Assembly (NCBI RefSeq): GCF_900302475.1
Contig: NZ_OMOQ01000003.1
Coordinates: 310,001 to 374,000 of the forward strand
DNA: 64,000 bases
Origin: Defluviimonas aquaemixtae
GTDB lineage: Bacteria > Pseudomonadota > Alphaproteobacteria > Rhodobacterales > Rhodobacteraceae
Reading direction: 5' to 3'
The stretch's first letter is position 1, and every line of letters starts with the position of its first letter. Both the position numbers and the translations under genes were made by a program. Positions 9,727 to 19,513 of the stretch are shown piece after piece. Under the pieces are notes generated by a model that was not told the origin of the DNA, made no database searches, and saw only the letters and a program-made list of their open reading frames with translations.

Positions 9727-10029
9727 CTAGCCTCCGTCAGTCGGTAGCGTCGGCAGCGGATCGATGGCAACCGAATCCTCGTCGGCGCCGCTCACGTGCA
9801 GTTCGCCCGCGCACTGATCCATTACGATCCTGACCTGAAGGTAGAAATCGCGGTGACTGTCGGCGATCTCCGGATGGCCAGCCAAGAAGCGTTCGAGGTG
9901 GCCGACCATGCCGGGACAGTCGCCCGCCTGCTGTGCTTCGATGGCGGCTGCATAGTCCTCGTTCGCGGCGGCCAAGCCCGGAAAAACAAGCAGGATACCT
10001 GCAAGGAGGGAAGCCGCCCACCAATCCAT
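9727..10029 (-). CDS. Small exported protein of unknown function
   Basis: 100 residues from ATG 10029, which shares one base with the stop codon of the upstream gene; a GTG one codon earlier is an alternative. A signal peptide (residues about 1-22, ending GLAAANED) is followed by a short helical domain with two cysteines (DCPGM and DQCAG) that could form a disulfide in the periplasm. I do not recognise the family. Tight packing with the metallopeptidase gene suggests a joint role. Confidence 0.6.
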   Translation of the reverse strand: MDWWAASLLAGILLVFPGLAAANEDYAAAIEAQQAGDCPGMVGHLERFLAGHPEIADSHRDFYLQVRIVMDQCAGELHVSGADEDSVAIDPLPTLPTDGG

Positions 10030-10373
10030 CACGATCCCCCTTCCGAACCGCTCGCCAGATCGGCGGGGAGGGCGGGTAGATTCGACAGGACGCGCTCGGC
10101 GTCGCTGGGCAGCTTGATGTCGAAGCCCTGATAAAGCGTCACGCAGACAACCGCCGTTCCGAACAGCGCGAAGAAGGTTCCTGGTGCCGTGCGGCTTAGT
10201 TTCAAGGCGTGGGCGCCGGATGAGGCTTCGAGCGTCGCTGCCGGCTTCTCGATCCCGGCGATGAACAGCCGATACCCCATGTACGCGAAGCCCAGGCCGG
10301 TCAGTAGGCTCACGAGCTTGTAGCAGGCGACCGCGGTTACGGCCCAGAACGCGAGATCATTCGGCGAGGACAT
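10029..10373 (-). CDS. Small membrane protein of unknown function
   Basis: 114 residues with two hydrophobic segments (about 8-42 and 64-82) separated by a short charged loop. The C-terminal tail is acidic and serine/glycine-rich. It is the first gene of the group running into the 100-residue exported protein and the M48-like peptidase. No family was recognised. The stop codon overlaps the next start (TGATG). Confidence 0.6.
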   Translation of the reverse strand: MSSPNDLAFWAVTAVACYKLVSLLTGLGFAYMGYRLFIAGIEKPAATLEASSGAHALKLSRTAPGTFFALFGTAVVCVTLYQGFDIKLPSDAERVLSNLPALPADLASGSEGGS

Positions 10374-10463
10374 GGCCCGCCTCCATTGCGCAATGGATTG
10401 ATTATACCGCGATTGCCGCGATCGGGCCAGCCGTCCGGGTGGAAAGGTGGTCAGGCAACTCGC

Positions 10464-11924
10464 TTAGTTCGACGTGTCGCCCTCGTCAGGCTCGGCGGCG
10501 CCGTCGGTCGTCTCCTCGTCCGGAGCCGATTCGGTCAGTGCGCCGTCGGTCCATGTACCGGCCGCCGTTTCGCCCGAGGCGTAGCGCATAACACCCTGAC
10601 CCTGACGCTTGCCGGCAGAGAAGCTGCCTTCGTAGACGTCGCCGTTGGGGTACGTAGCCACCCCTTCGCCGTCGATCTCGCCAGACTTCCAGCCGCCCGT
10701 ATATCGGAAACCGTCGGGCATGACGATCTCGCCCTGGCCTTCGCGCTGGCCGGCCAAGAACTGGCCAGTATAGACCGTGCCGTCGGCATAGGTGGCCACG
10801 CCTTGGCCTTCGCGCTGTCCGTCCGTCCACTCGCCCACATAGGAATAGCCGTCGGGATAAGTCATCTTGCCCTGGCCGTGGTTCTTCCCACCCTTGAAGC
10901 TGCCTTCGTAGACGAGCCCGTTGGCGTAGCGCGCAATGCCTTCGCCCTCGATCACGCCGTCCCGCCATTGGCCCTCATAGGTCGCGCCGTCCGGATAGGT
11001 GATCTTGCCCTGACCGTTGGCGAGGTCACTGCGGAACTCCCCCTCATAGACCGATCCATCGGGATAGGTCACCTTGCCCGTGCCTTCGATCCGGCCCTCG
11101 ACCCAGTGGCCCTCATAAAGATAGCCGTCCGCGCCCTGGAACGTGCCGACGCCTTGGCGTTGGTCGGCGACGAAGCCGCCATCGTACGCGTCACCGTTGG
11201 CATAGGTGACCTTGCCCTGCCCCTGACGCTTGCCGTTCACGAGTTCGCCTTCGTAGATGTCTCCGTTGGGCTGAATCAGCTTTCCCTGGCCATTCATCTG
11301 GCCGTCCGCCCATGCGCCTTCATAGACGAGCCCGTCCGCTAGCGTGAGCTTGCCTTGCCCGGCGCGCTGGCCGCGCAGCATGTCGCCCTCATAGACCGCG
11401 CCATCGGGATAGATGATCTTGCCCTTGCCTTCCTTGACGCCGTCGATCCAGTCGCCCTCATACGTGTAGCCGCCGGGGCTTTCCATCTCGCCCTTGCCGT
11501 GATGAAGCGCCTTGCGGAAGCCGCCCGTATAGGTCACGCCGTTGGCGTAGCTGGCCACGCCCTCGCCCTCAATCTCGCCCTCGACCCAGTCGCCTTCATA
11601 GGTGCCGCCATCGGCGAAGGTGATCTTGCCCTTGCCATGCGGTTTGCCCTTCACGAAGGCGCCTTCGTAGACGGAGCCGTTGGGATAACGCGCCGTGCCT
11701 TGGCCGAGTATTTCGCCCTCGACCCAGTCGCCCGAATACTCATAGCCGTTGGGCAGCCGGTAGGTGCCCTGGCCGTGCTGTTTGCCGTCCTTGAACGTGC
11801 CCTCGTAGATGCCGCCGTCATCGTATTCCTTGGTGATGACCTCCTGAGCGAACGCTACGCCCCCGATCAGCAGCAGCACGGCCGCCAAGACCGCCCGCAT
11901 TCCAGCACCGCCACGCTCCGTCAT
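10464..11924 (-). CDS. Exported MORN-repeat protein (18 repeats)
   Basis: Up to 486 residues. A signal peptide (MRAVLAAVLLLIGG to VAFAQE) lies at the N-terminus; starts at ATG 11924 or ATG 11900 are both possible. The mature protein is almost entirely 23-residue MORN units of the form Y-E-G-x-W/F-x-x-G-x-x-x-G-x-G-x-x-x-Y-P/A-N/D-G. I count 18 full units and a degenerate 19th, then an acidic tail ending near TDGAAEPDEGDTSN. MORN arrays form beta-hairpin rods that bind lipids or proteins; with a signal peptide this one should act in the periplasm or outside. The 69-base DNA repeats make the locus prone to unequal recombination. No catalytic domain is attached. Confidence 0.9.
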   Translation of the reverse strand: MTERGGAGMRAVLAAVLLLIGGVAFAQEVITKEYDDGGIYEGTFKDGKQHGQGTYRLPNGYEYSGDWVEGEILGQGTARYPNGSVYEGAFVKGKPHGKGKITFADGGTYEGDWVEGEIEGEGVASYANGVTYTGGFRKALHHGKGEMESPGGYTYEGDWIDGVKEGKGKIIYPDGAVYEGDMLRGQRAGQGKLTLADGLVYEGAWADGQMNGQGKLIQPNGDIYEGELVNGKRQGQGKVTYANGDAYDGGFVADQRQGVGTFQGADGYLYEGHWVEGRIEGTGKVTYPDGSVYEGEFRSDLANGQGKITYPDGATYEGQWRDGVIEGEGIARYANGLVYEGSFKGGKNHGQGKMTYPDGYSYVGEWTDGQREGQGVATYADGTVYTGQFLAGQREGQGEIVMPDGFRYTGGWKSGEIDGEGVATYPNGDVYEGSFSAGKRQGQGVMRYASGETAAGTWTDGALTESAPDEETTDGAAEPDEGDTSN

Positions 11925-12153
11925 GGTTCTTTACGCCTCTCGCTCTCGTCCTGTTTCCGGCGGACCGGCCTGATGATTCAGGTACTCGGCCAGCCGCGCC
12001 TTTCCGGCCGCCACCCGGCAGAACCCTAAATCCGCCCGTGCCGGGTGACAAGGATTTCGGACAAGCATGCGGCGTGGCTTCGCCGGCGGTCGGGAACGGC
12101 TTTTCCTTGGCGGTCAGTCTGATAAGACGAGGCGGGCAAGACGGGAAACGCGC

Positions 12154-13812
12154 ATGGCCGAGACATTCCGCCTGACACTGGCACAGCTGAACCCGACCGT
12201 TGGCGACATTACCGGCAACGCCCGCAAGGCGCGAGAGGCGTGGCAGGCGGGCAAGGACGCCGGCGCCCACATGGTCGCGCTGACCGAAATGTTCGTGACC
12301 GGTTACCAGACCCAGGATCTGGTGTCGAAGCTTGCCTTCACCGATGCTGCGATGGCCGAGATCGTGACGCTCGCGGGTGATTGCGCCGACGGGCCCGCCC
12401 TGGGCATTGGGGGGCCGTACCGCGATGAGAGCGGGCTCTACAACGCCTACTGGGTGCTTGAGCGTGGCAAAGTCGTCGCCCGCGTTTTGAAGCATCATCT
12501 GCCGAACGCCACGGTTTTTGACGAGGAGCGGCTATTCGATTCTGGCCCCGTGAGCGGTCCCTACAAGATCGGACCGGTCCGGATCGGAACGCCGATCTGC
12601 GAGGACGCCTGGTTCGACGACGTGGCCGAAACACTGGCGGAAACCGGCGCCGAGATCCTGCTCATCCCGAACGGATCACCCTACTACCGAAACAAGTACG
12701 ACCAGCGTGTGACGGTCATGGTCAGCCGTGTGATCGAGACAGGGTTGCCGCTTGTCTATCTAAACATGGTGGGTGGGCAGGACGACCAGATCTTCGATGG
12801 CGGCACGTTCGTGCTCAATCCTTCCGCCGAACTCGCGCTCCAGATGCCTGTGTTCGACGAGTGCATCCGCCATGTCGATTTCGAGTTGGGCGAAAGGGGC
12901 TGGAGAGCGCAGCGGACAGAGCTCGATGCCGTACCGGACGAGTGGGAACAGGACTATCGCGCAATGGTCGAGGCATTGCGCGACTACCTCGGCAAGACGG
13001 GATTCGGCAAGGTTCTGCTCGGCCTGTCTGGCGGAGTTGATTCCGCGCTCGTTGCCGCGATCGCCGCCGACGCCATCGGGCCCGAGAACGTGCGCTGCGT
13101 CATGCTTCCCTCGGAATATACCTCGGCCCATTCCTTGGAGGACGCGACCTCGGTCGCGAAGTCTTTGGGCTGCCGGCTCGACACGCTGCCGATAGCGGGG
13201 CCACGCGCGGCGGTGACGGCGGCGCTTGCGCCGCTCTTCGAGGGGACGAAGTCTGGTGTTGCCGAGGAAAACATCCAGTCCCGTCTACGCGGACTCATGC
13301 TGATGGCGCTGTCGAACAAGTTCGACGAGATGCTTCTGACAACCGGTAACAAGTCCGAGGTCGCGGTCGGATACGCGACCATCTACGGGGACATGGCCGG
13401 GGGCTACAACCCTTTGAAGGATCTCTACAAGACCCGGGTCTTTGAGATATGCCGATGGCGAAATGCGAACAATCGCAACTGGATGCGAGGGCCCGCCGGT
13501 GAGATAATTCCCGAACGCGTGATCTCCAAGCCGCCTTCGGCAGAGCTTCGGGAAGACCAGAAGGATTCCGACAGCCTGCCGCCCTACGAGATCCTAGACC
13601 CGATTCTTGAACGGTTGGTCGACCGGGACTTGTCGGTTTCCGAGATCGTGGCCGAAGGTTTCGATCGCGACACCGTCAAGAAGGTGGAGCACCTACTTTA
13701 CATCAGCGAATACAAACGCTTTCAATCGGCGCCGGGCCCGCGATTGTCGCTCAAGGCATTCTGGCTGGACCGGCGCTATCCGATCGTGAACCGCTGGCGC
13801 GACGGAGTGTGA
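12154..13812 (+). CDS. nadE: NAD+ synthase, glutamine-hydrolysing
   Basis: 552 residues from ATG 12154 (MAETFRLTLAQLNP). The N-terminal half is a nitrilase-type glutaminase with the Glu45-Lys113-Cys149 triad (TEMF, VLKHH, PICEDAWF). The C-terminal half is the ATP-dependent NAD synthetase with the pyrophosphatase loop SGGVDSA at 292-298. It converts deamido-NAD to NAD using ammonia channelled from glutamine in the cytosol. The 229 bases upstream, shared with the divergent MORN gene, contain no other ORF I trust. Confidence 0.97.
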   Translation: MAETFRLTLAQLNPTVGDITGNARKAREAWQAGKDAGAHMVALTEMFVTGYQTQDLVSKLAFTDAAMAEIVTLAGDCADGPALGIGGPYRDESGLYNAYWVLERGKVVARVLKHHLPNATVFDEERLFDSGPVSGPYKIGPVRIGTPICEDAWFDDVAETLAETGAEILLIPNGSPYYRNKYDQRVTVMVSRVIETGLPLVYLNMVGGQDDQIFDGGTFVLNPSAELALQMPVFDECIRHVDFELGERGWRAQRTELDAVPDEWEQDYRAMVEALRDYLGKTGFGKVLLGLSGGVDSALVAAIAADAIGPENVRCVMLPSEYTSAHSLEDATSVAKSLGCRLDTLPIAGPRAAVTAALAPLFEGTKSGVAEENIQSRLRGLMLMALSNKFDEMLLTTGNKSEVAVGYATIYGDMAGGYNPLKDLYKTRVFEICRWRNANNRNWMRGPAGEIIPERVISKPPSAELREDQKDSDSLPPYEILDPILERLVDRDLSVSEIVAEGFDRDTVKKVEHLLYISEYKRFQSAPGPRLSLKAFWLDRRYPIVNRWRDGV

Positions 13813-13819
13813 GCGAAGG

Positions 13820-14620
13820 ATGGGAAATCCGCTCGACGATCTTCAGTACGCAGTCATGACCGACGGTCGCTGGCGGGATGGTCGTTTCCCGAAGGTCTTC
13901 CTCGACGGGCATGAACTCGACTTGGCGGCGTGCAAAGGCCCGATTGAGGGTGAGCGTGCGCTGATCCTCGGGGCGCATGGCAAGAATTTACACGACCTTC
14001 TCGCACGGGTCACGGTCGATACGCTCGGCATCTGCGACAGCCGAGCGGAAGACTTCTCTGGCCTCGCACGGCTGTCCGGTCTCCGGAGGCTCGACATCCG
14101 CTACGTCACGCGGCTGACCGACATATCGTGTCTGCGCGGGCTCAAGCATCTCGAAACACTCGTTTTCTACGAACCGGGAAAACTTACCGATATTAGCCCG
14201 ATTGCCGCGCTTGAAAACCTGACGGCGTTTGAGTTTTCAGGAGGAATCAGCGCGGTGGCGAGAGCGGATTCACTTGCGCCAATCGGTGCATTGAAGCGGC
14301 TCGAGATGCTGCGTCTTCTTAACCTGCGCGTCACCGATGGCGGACTTCGCCCCTTGGCTGGGTGCGAGTCCTTGGCCTGTCTCGACGTATCGAACCAGTT
14401 CGAAACGGCGGATTACGCCTATCTCTCCGTAATGCTGCCCGACACGGAATGCGCTCTGTTCCGGCCCTACACCGATCTCGAATGCAAGATCGGCGATTCC
14501 GACGTGATGGTGACAGGTCTGCGCAAGCCTTTTCTGAACGCGAAACGGGACGCGGCGCGCCTGGCCCGTTATGTCGAGGCGTTCGAGCTGCTTAGGGCCG
14601 AGGCGCGGGCGGGGCGCTGA
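13820..14620 (+). CDS. Leucine-rich-repeat protein
   Basis: 266 residues with an irregular series of bacterial LRR units between about residues 60 and 200, recognisable as LxxLxxLDIRYVTRLTDIS and LxTLVFYEPGKLTDISPI. No signal peptide or membrane segment is seen, so it should be cytosolic. It starts 7 bases after nadE ends, which suggests co-transcription. Function unknown; LRRs normally bind proteins. Confidence 0.7.
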   Translation: MGNPLDDLQYAVMTDGRWRDGRFPKVFLDGHELDLAACKGPIEGERALILGAHGKNLHDLLARVTVDTLGICDSRAEDFSGLARLSGLRRLDIRYVTRLTDISCLRGLKHLETLVFYEPGKLTDISPIAALENLTAFEFSGGISAVARADSLAPIGALKRLEMLRLLNLRVTDGGLRPLAGCESLACLDVSNQFETADYAYLSVMLPDTECALFRPYTDLECKIGDSDVMVTGLRKPFLNAKRDAARLARYVEAFELLRAEARAGR

Positions 14621-14779
14621 CGTATCGAACTGCGCCTCGAATGCTTCGAGGAATCGCGCTAAGATGTGCGTGCGCAGGGTGCGGGCGGGGCTTCGCCGAT
14701 CGTGCAATGGACGGTGTGTAAATTTTGACCGACCGATCCCGGCGCTGTATAGACGGCCCGTCGCGCTCAGGAGTATCTC

Positions 14780-17335
14780 GTGTTCCGGTTTATCGCTTCG
14801 ATCTTTGGCGGTTTCTTCAGTTGGCTTGTCACCGGCGCGCTCTTTGCCGCGCTGACGGTGGGTGGCATTTTCTGGATCTACAGCCGCGACCTGCCCGATC
14901 ACGAATATCTCGCGCAGTACACGCCCAAGACGATCAGCCGGATCTACTCGGGCGAAGGGCGCCTTATGGACGAGTTCGCGACCGAACGGCGGATCTACGC
15001 GCCGATCGAGGAGATTCCGGATATCGTCAAATGGGCCTTCATCTCGGCCGAAGACAAGAATTTCTACGCCCACGGCGGCTATGACGCGCGTGGCATGGCG
15101 GGCGCGCTCTGGGACGCGATCCGCACGCGCGGCAAGACGCTGCGCGGGGCCTCGACGATCCCTCAGCAGGTCGCGAAGAACTTCCTTCTGGGTGGTGACC
15201 GGACGGCCGAGCGTAAGATCAAGGAACTGATCCTGTCCACCCGCCTGGTCGAGACGCTTTCAAAGGACAAGATCCTGGAGCTATATCTCAACGAGATCGA
15301 CCTCGGATTCCTGTCCTTCGGCGTGGCCTCGGCCGCGCAGACCTATTTCAACAAGACGCTTGTCCAACTTGCACCGGAAGAGGCAGCCTATCTCGCCGCG
15401 CTTCCGAAGGCACCCTACAGCTATCACCCGGTACGCAACACCGAACCCGCGATCGATCGGCGCAACTATGTGCTGCGCGAGATGTTCCAGAACGGCTATA
15501 TCGACCGCGAGACGATGGAAGCCGCGCAGGCAGCGCCTTTGAAGACCGTGCAGAACGGCGATTACCCGTCGTTCAAGGGTTCCTTACCGCCGCGCGACTA
15601 CTTCACGGACGAGATCCGCCGCCAGCTCTCACGCAGCTTCGGCGAGGCCGAATTCTTCGGCGGCGGCCTGACGATCCGCGCGACCGTCGATCCGGAGATG
15701 CAGCACCAGGCCGCCGAAGCACTTCAGGAGGCGCTCGAAAGCTACGACCGCGGTCTGGGCATCTGGCGTGGCACGCGCAAGTCGCTGGATCCTGAACAGC
15801 TAGGATCGGAGGAGACGTGGCGCGCAGCGCTGGCGCAGGTCGAGGTGCCGCGCGACGTCGACGGCTGGCTACCCGCCGTAGTGCTCGAAGTCGGCGAGAA
15901 CGCCGCGCGGATCGGGGTCGAGGGCGTCGAGAACGATGAGGATGGTCACTGGATTCCGGCCGAGGACGTCACATGGGCGCGCAAGCGTCAGGCTGACGGA
16001 CGGCTGGGCAAGAAGGCGCAGGCCGCCGGCGATCTCGTCTCGGTAGGTGATGTCGTGCTCGTGGTGGCGCTTGCCAACGACGATGGTTCGTTCAAGCGCT
16101 GGTCGCTGAGGCAGGTTCCGGAAGTGCAGGGCGGCTTCATGGCGATGGACGTCAATACTGGCCGCGTCATCGCGATGCAGGGCGGGTTTTCCTACCAGTC
16201 GTCGGTCTTCAACCGCGCCACGCAGGCAATGCGCCAGCCGGGCTCGGCCTTCAAACCCTTTGTCTATGCGGCCGCGCTGGATTCGGGCTTCTCCCCGGCC
16301 ACCATCGTCGTTGACGCGCCGATCGAGGTGGACACGCCGCAGGGTCTTTGGCGGCCGAAGAACGCGTCCAACAAGTTCTACGGCCCGACGCCCCTGCGGA
16401 CAGGGATCGAACAGTCGCGGAACCTGATGACGGTGCGGGTCGCGCAGGAAATCACGATGCAGACCGTCGCGGGCTACGCGGAACGCTTCGGTGTCTACGA
16501 CCGTTTGTCGCCTTACCTCGCAAATGCGCTCGGATCTCAGGAGACCACGCTCTTCAAGATGGTCGCGGCCTACGCGATGTTTGCCAATGGCGGCGAGCGA
16601 GTGGAGCCGACGCTCGTCGACCGGGTGCAGGACCGCTGGGGCCGTACCATCTACCGCCACGATCAGCGCGACTGCTCCGATTGCCGCGTGGCGAGCCTCG
16701 ATCAGGGCGCGGCACCGAAGATCACGTCGAACCGGGAGCGGGTGATGGACGGGGTTACCGCCTACCAGCTCACCTCCATGCTTCAGGGCGTCGTGCAGCG
16801 CGGTTCGGGATCGGGTGTCAACCTGCCGGTACCCACCGGCGGCAAGACCGGCACCACGAACGACGCCAAGGATGTGTGGTTCATCGGGTTCACCTCGAAC
16901 ATCGTTGCTGGCTGCTACATGGGCTATGACCAGCCCCGGACGCTGGGGCGCGGGGCCTATGGCGGCACGCTCTGCGTTCCGGTTTTCAATGCGTTCATGG
17001 GGGAGGCGGTGAAGAAGTATGGCGGCCGCGAATTCAAGGTTCCCGACGGTGGCCACTTCATCAAGATAAACCGCTTCACCGGCGAGCGGCTGCCCGATGA
17101 CGCTTCGGGCGACTACGTGCAGGCCGAATTCTTCCGCGACGGCGAAATCCCGATCTTCGGCATCGGCGCGATGGTCGACGGTGGCTTCGCGATGGGCCAG
17201 AACCTGCCGTTGTTCGCCTACGGCGAAGTCGGCGGGGACGAGGGCGGCACCTCGATCACGACGTCAACCGGCAAGAAGAAGGTCATCCCGAAGAAGGCCG
17301 ATTTCGGTACTTTGAGCTCGGGCGGCTTATACTGA
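14780..17335 (+). CDS. mrcA: Penicillin-binding protein 1A, bifunctional peptidoglycan synthase
   Basis: 851 residues from GTG 14780, with CAGGAG six bases upstream. A membrane anchor (residues about 12-34) precedes the GT51 glycosyltransferase domain with catalytic E91 in the EDKNFYAHGG motif and the STIPQQVAKNF motif near 125. An OB-like insertion (about 330-445) is typical of PBP1A. The transpeptidase domain has S489-A-F-K492, S546-R-N548 and K688-T-G-T. It polymerises and cross-links peptidoglycan at the periplasmic face. prfB follows 124 bases later on the same strand. Confidence 0.97.
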   Translation: MFRFIASIFGGFFSWLVTGALFAALTVGGIFWIYSRDLPDHEYLAQYTPKTISRIYSGEGRLMDEFATERRIYAPIEEIPDIVKWAFISAEDKNFYAHGGYDARGMAGALWDAIRTRGKTLRGASTIPQQVAKNFLLGGDRTAERKIKELILSTRLVETLSKDKILELYLNEIDLGFLSFGVASAAQTYFNKTLVQLAPEEAAYLAALPKAPYSYHPVRNTEPAIDRRNYVLREMFQNGYIDRETMEAAQAAPLKTVQNGDYPSFKGSLPPRDYFTDEIRRQLSRSFGEAEFFGGGLTIRATVDPEMQHQAAEALQEALESYDRGLGIWRGTRKSLDPEQLGSEETWRAALAQVEVPRDVDGWLPAVVLEVGENAARIGVEGVENDEDGHWIPAEDVTWARKRQADGRLGKKAQAAGDLVSVGDVVLVVALANDDGSFKRWSLRQVPEVQGGFMAMDVNTGRVIAMQGGFSYQSSVFNRATQAMRQPGSAFKPFVYAAALDSGFSPATIVVDAPIEVDTPQGLWRPKNASNKFYGPTPLRTGIEQSRNLMTVRVAQEITMQTVAGYAERFGVYDRLSPYLANALGSQETTLFKMVAAYAMFANGGERVEPTLVDRVQDRWGRTIYRHDQRDCSDCRVASLDQGAAPKITSNRERVMDGVTAYQLTSMLQGVVQRGSGSGVNLPVPTGGKTGTTNDAKDVWFIGFTSNIVAGCYMGYDQPRTLGRGAYGGTLCVPVFNAFMGEAVKKYGGREFKVPDGGHFIKINRFTGERLPDDASGDYVQAEFFRDGEIPIFGIGAMVDGGFAMGQNLPLFAYGEVGGDEGGTSITTSTGKKKVIPKKADFGTLSSGGLY

Positions 17336-17459
17336 TGCCGACCTCCGGGGCACCGCCCAGGGCCTTGGAACAAGCAGCACAAGCCGAACTCAGCGGCTCC
17401 CTTGCCGGGGGCTGAGCGCTCGGCTATCACGCAGCACGGAAAGCGGAAGGACGACGGCA

Positions 17460-18587
17460 ATGCGCGCCGAGACCGAAAACATCGTCGAGGCGATCGGCAA
17501 GTCGCTGAAGCTTCTCGGCCAGCGGATGGACTGGGAAACGGCGCCGCACCGGCTCGAAGAGTTCAACGCGATGATCGAGGACAGCGATCTTTGGTCCGAT
17601 CCGGATCGCGCGCAGAAGCTGATGCGCGACCGTCAGGCGCTGATGGACGCGGTCGAGACCTATCAGCGGATCGAGCGCGAACTGAAGGACAACGTCGAGC
17701 TGATTGAGCTTGGCGAGATCGAGGACGACAAGGACATCGTGGCCGACGCCGAGGCATCGCTGAGGGCGCTGAAGGAGGTCGCCGCCGCGAAAGAACTCGA
17801 GGCGCTTCTCGACGGCGAGGCGGACGCGAACGACACGTTCCTCGAAATCAACGCAGGCGCCGGCGGCACGGAAAGCTGCGACTGGGCGGCGATGCTCGCC
17901 CGCATGTATGTCCGCTGGGCCGAAAAAAAAGGCTACAAGGTCGAACTGATCAGCGAAAGCTCGGGCGAAGAGGCGGGCATCCGGTCGGCCGCCTACAAGA
18001 TATCCGGCCACAACGCCTATGGCTGGCTGAAATCGGAATCGGGCGTCCACCGGCTGGTGCGAATCTCGCCCTACGACTCGGCGGCGCGGCGGCACACCTC
18101 CTTTTCTTCGGTCTGGGTCTACCCGGTCGTTGATGAGAATATCGAGATTGTTATCCCCGACAACGAGATCCGCATCGACACTTACCGCTCCTCAGGCGCG
18201 GGCGGCCAGCACGTCAATACGACAGACTCGGCCGTGCGGATCACGCACATTCCGAGCGGTATCGTCGTGACCTCGTCCGAGAAGTCACAGCATCAGAACC
18301 GCGCGAACGCGATGGCAGCTCTGAAGTCGCGGCTCTACCAGCTTGAACTCGACAAGCGGAACGCCGAGATCAACGCCCAGCACGACGCCAAGGGCGATGC
18401 CGGCTGGGGTAACCAGATACGGTCCTACGTGCTTCAGCCCTACCAGATGGTGAAGGACCTGCGCACTGGGCACGAGACGTCGGACACGCAGGGCGTGCTC
18501 GACGGCAATCTCGACACCTTCATGGCGGCGACGCTGGCAATGGACGTTGCCGGCAAGAGCCGCGCAGAGGCGCAAGGCGAAGACTGA
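17460..18587 (+). CDS. prfB: Peptide chain release factor 2
   Basis: 375 residues. The peptidyl-hydrolysis GGQ is at 248-250. The stop-codon recognition tripeptide reads S203-P-Y205 where E. coli RF2 has SPF; I believe SPY is usual in alphaproteobacteria. The gene is one continuous frame with no in-frame UGA near codon 25, so it lacks the programmed +1 frameshift that autoregulates E. coli prfB. It terminates translation at UAA and UGA. It follows mrcA on the same strand. Confidence 0.97.
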   Translation: MRAETENIVEAIGKSLKLLGQRMDWETAPHRLEEFNAMIEDSDLWSDPDRAQKLMRDRQALMDAVETYQRIERELKDNVELIELGEIEDDKDIVADAEASLRALKEVAAAKELEALLDGEADANDTFLEINAGAGGTESCDWAAMLARMYVRWAEKKGYKVELISESSGEEAGIRSAAYKISGHNAYGWLKSESGVHRLVRISPYDSAARRHTSFSSVWVYPVVDENIEIVIPDNEIRIDTYRSSGAGGQHVNTTDSAVRITHIPSGIVVTSSEKSQHQNRANAMAALKSRLYQLELDKRNAEINAQHDAKGDAGWGNQIRSYVLQPYQMVKDLRTGHETSDTQGVLDGNLDTFMAATLAMDVAGKSRAEAQGED

Positions 18588-18720
18588 CGCGCTAGCGCGG
18601 ATCATCGTTGTCGGCCGAGCGGTTCAACAATATTTGTTTTGGGCGGACGCCCGGCAAATCGTCTTGTCACAAGGGTCCCTCATGCCCTAGCCTTTCCCTG
18701 CGCGCGAGGAAGGAGGAGCT

Positions 18721-19500
18721 ATGGTGGACTCGGTTCGGGGTCCCGACCCGCTTCCTGACATCCGGCGCGTCGAATTCTCGGATATCGGAGCGGTCTTCAG
18801 GCGCGGACTGCGCGATTTCCTGCGCGCGCCCTGGTTCGGGATATTCTTCAGCGCCGTTTACGTGGCGGGCGGCATCGTTCTCTTTAAGGTCTACACGGCC
18901 GCAGGTCAGCAATGGTGGCTCGCGCCGGTGGTCCTAGGATTCCCGCTGATCGCGCCCTTCGCGGCCGTGGGCCTTTACGAGGTCAGCCGCCGGATCGAAA
19001 CGGGTGAGCCGCTGGGATGGGGCGACGTGCTGAGCGTCGTCTTCGCGCAAAGGGATCGCCAGATCCCGGCGATGGCCGCGGTCGTCATCGTGATCTTTCT
19101 GTTTTGGGTCTTCATCGCCCACGCGCTCTTTGCGCTCTTCATCGGGCTCAGGGCCTTCACTTCGGGGCTCGACTTCACGAGCCTCTTTCTGTCTGGCAAC
19201 GGGCCGATCCTGCTTCTCGTGGGCAGTGTGATCGGGGCCTGCTTCGCGTCGGTATTGTTCGCGGTCACGGTCTGCGGTCTTCCTCTGCTGTTGGAAAAAG
19301 AGATCGACTTCGTGACCGCGATGATCCACTCGACCCGCGCCGTTCTGGACAACCTGCGCGTCATGGCACTTTGGGGGATCGTGATCGCGGGCCTTCTCTT
19401 TCTGGGCATGCTGCCGATGTTTCTGGGACTGTTCGTGGTGCTGCCCATTCTCGGTCACGCGACCTGGCACATGTATCGCCGTCTAATGGGGCCAGACTGA
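18721..19500 (+). CDS. DUF2189 integral membrane protein
   Basis: 259 residues with six hydrophobic segments (about 35-55, 65-85, 110-140, 155-180, 205-225 and 228-250). A short soluble N-terminus has the DIRRVEFSDI pattern typical of DUF2189 proteins. Start supported by AAGGAGG ahead of ATG 18721. Function unknown; family members sit in the inner membrane. The converging slt gene ends 13 bases after it. Confidence 0.85.
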   Translation: MVDSVRGPDPLPDIRRVEFSDIGAVFRRGLRDFLRAPWFGIFFSAVYVAGGIVLFKVYTAAGQQWWLAPVVLGFPLIAPFAAVGLYEVSRRIETGEPLGWGDVLSVVFAQRDRQIPAMAAVVIVIFLFWVFIAHALFALFIGLRAFTSGLDFTSLFLSGNGPILLLVGSVIGACFASVLFAVTVCGLPLLLEKEIDFVTAMIHSTRAVLDNLRVMALWGIVIAGLLFLGMLPMFLGLFVVLPILGHATWHMYRRLMGPD

Positions 19501-19513
19501 AGACGATGGGCGT

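Noticed and set aside
10386..12029. Two long plus-strand open frames opposite the MORN gene with a repetitive Ala/Val/Leu pattern
   Set aside because: Periodicity is the reflection of the 69-base MORN repeats; no start signals or plausible fold.
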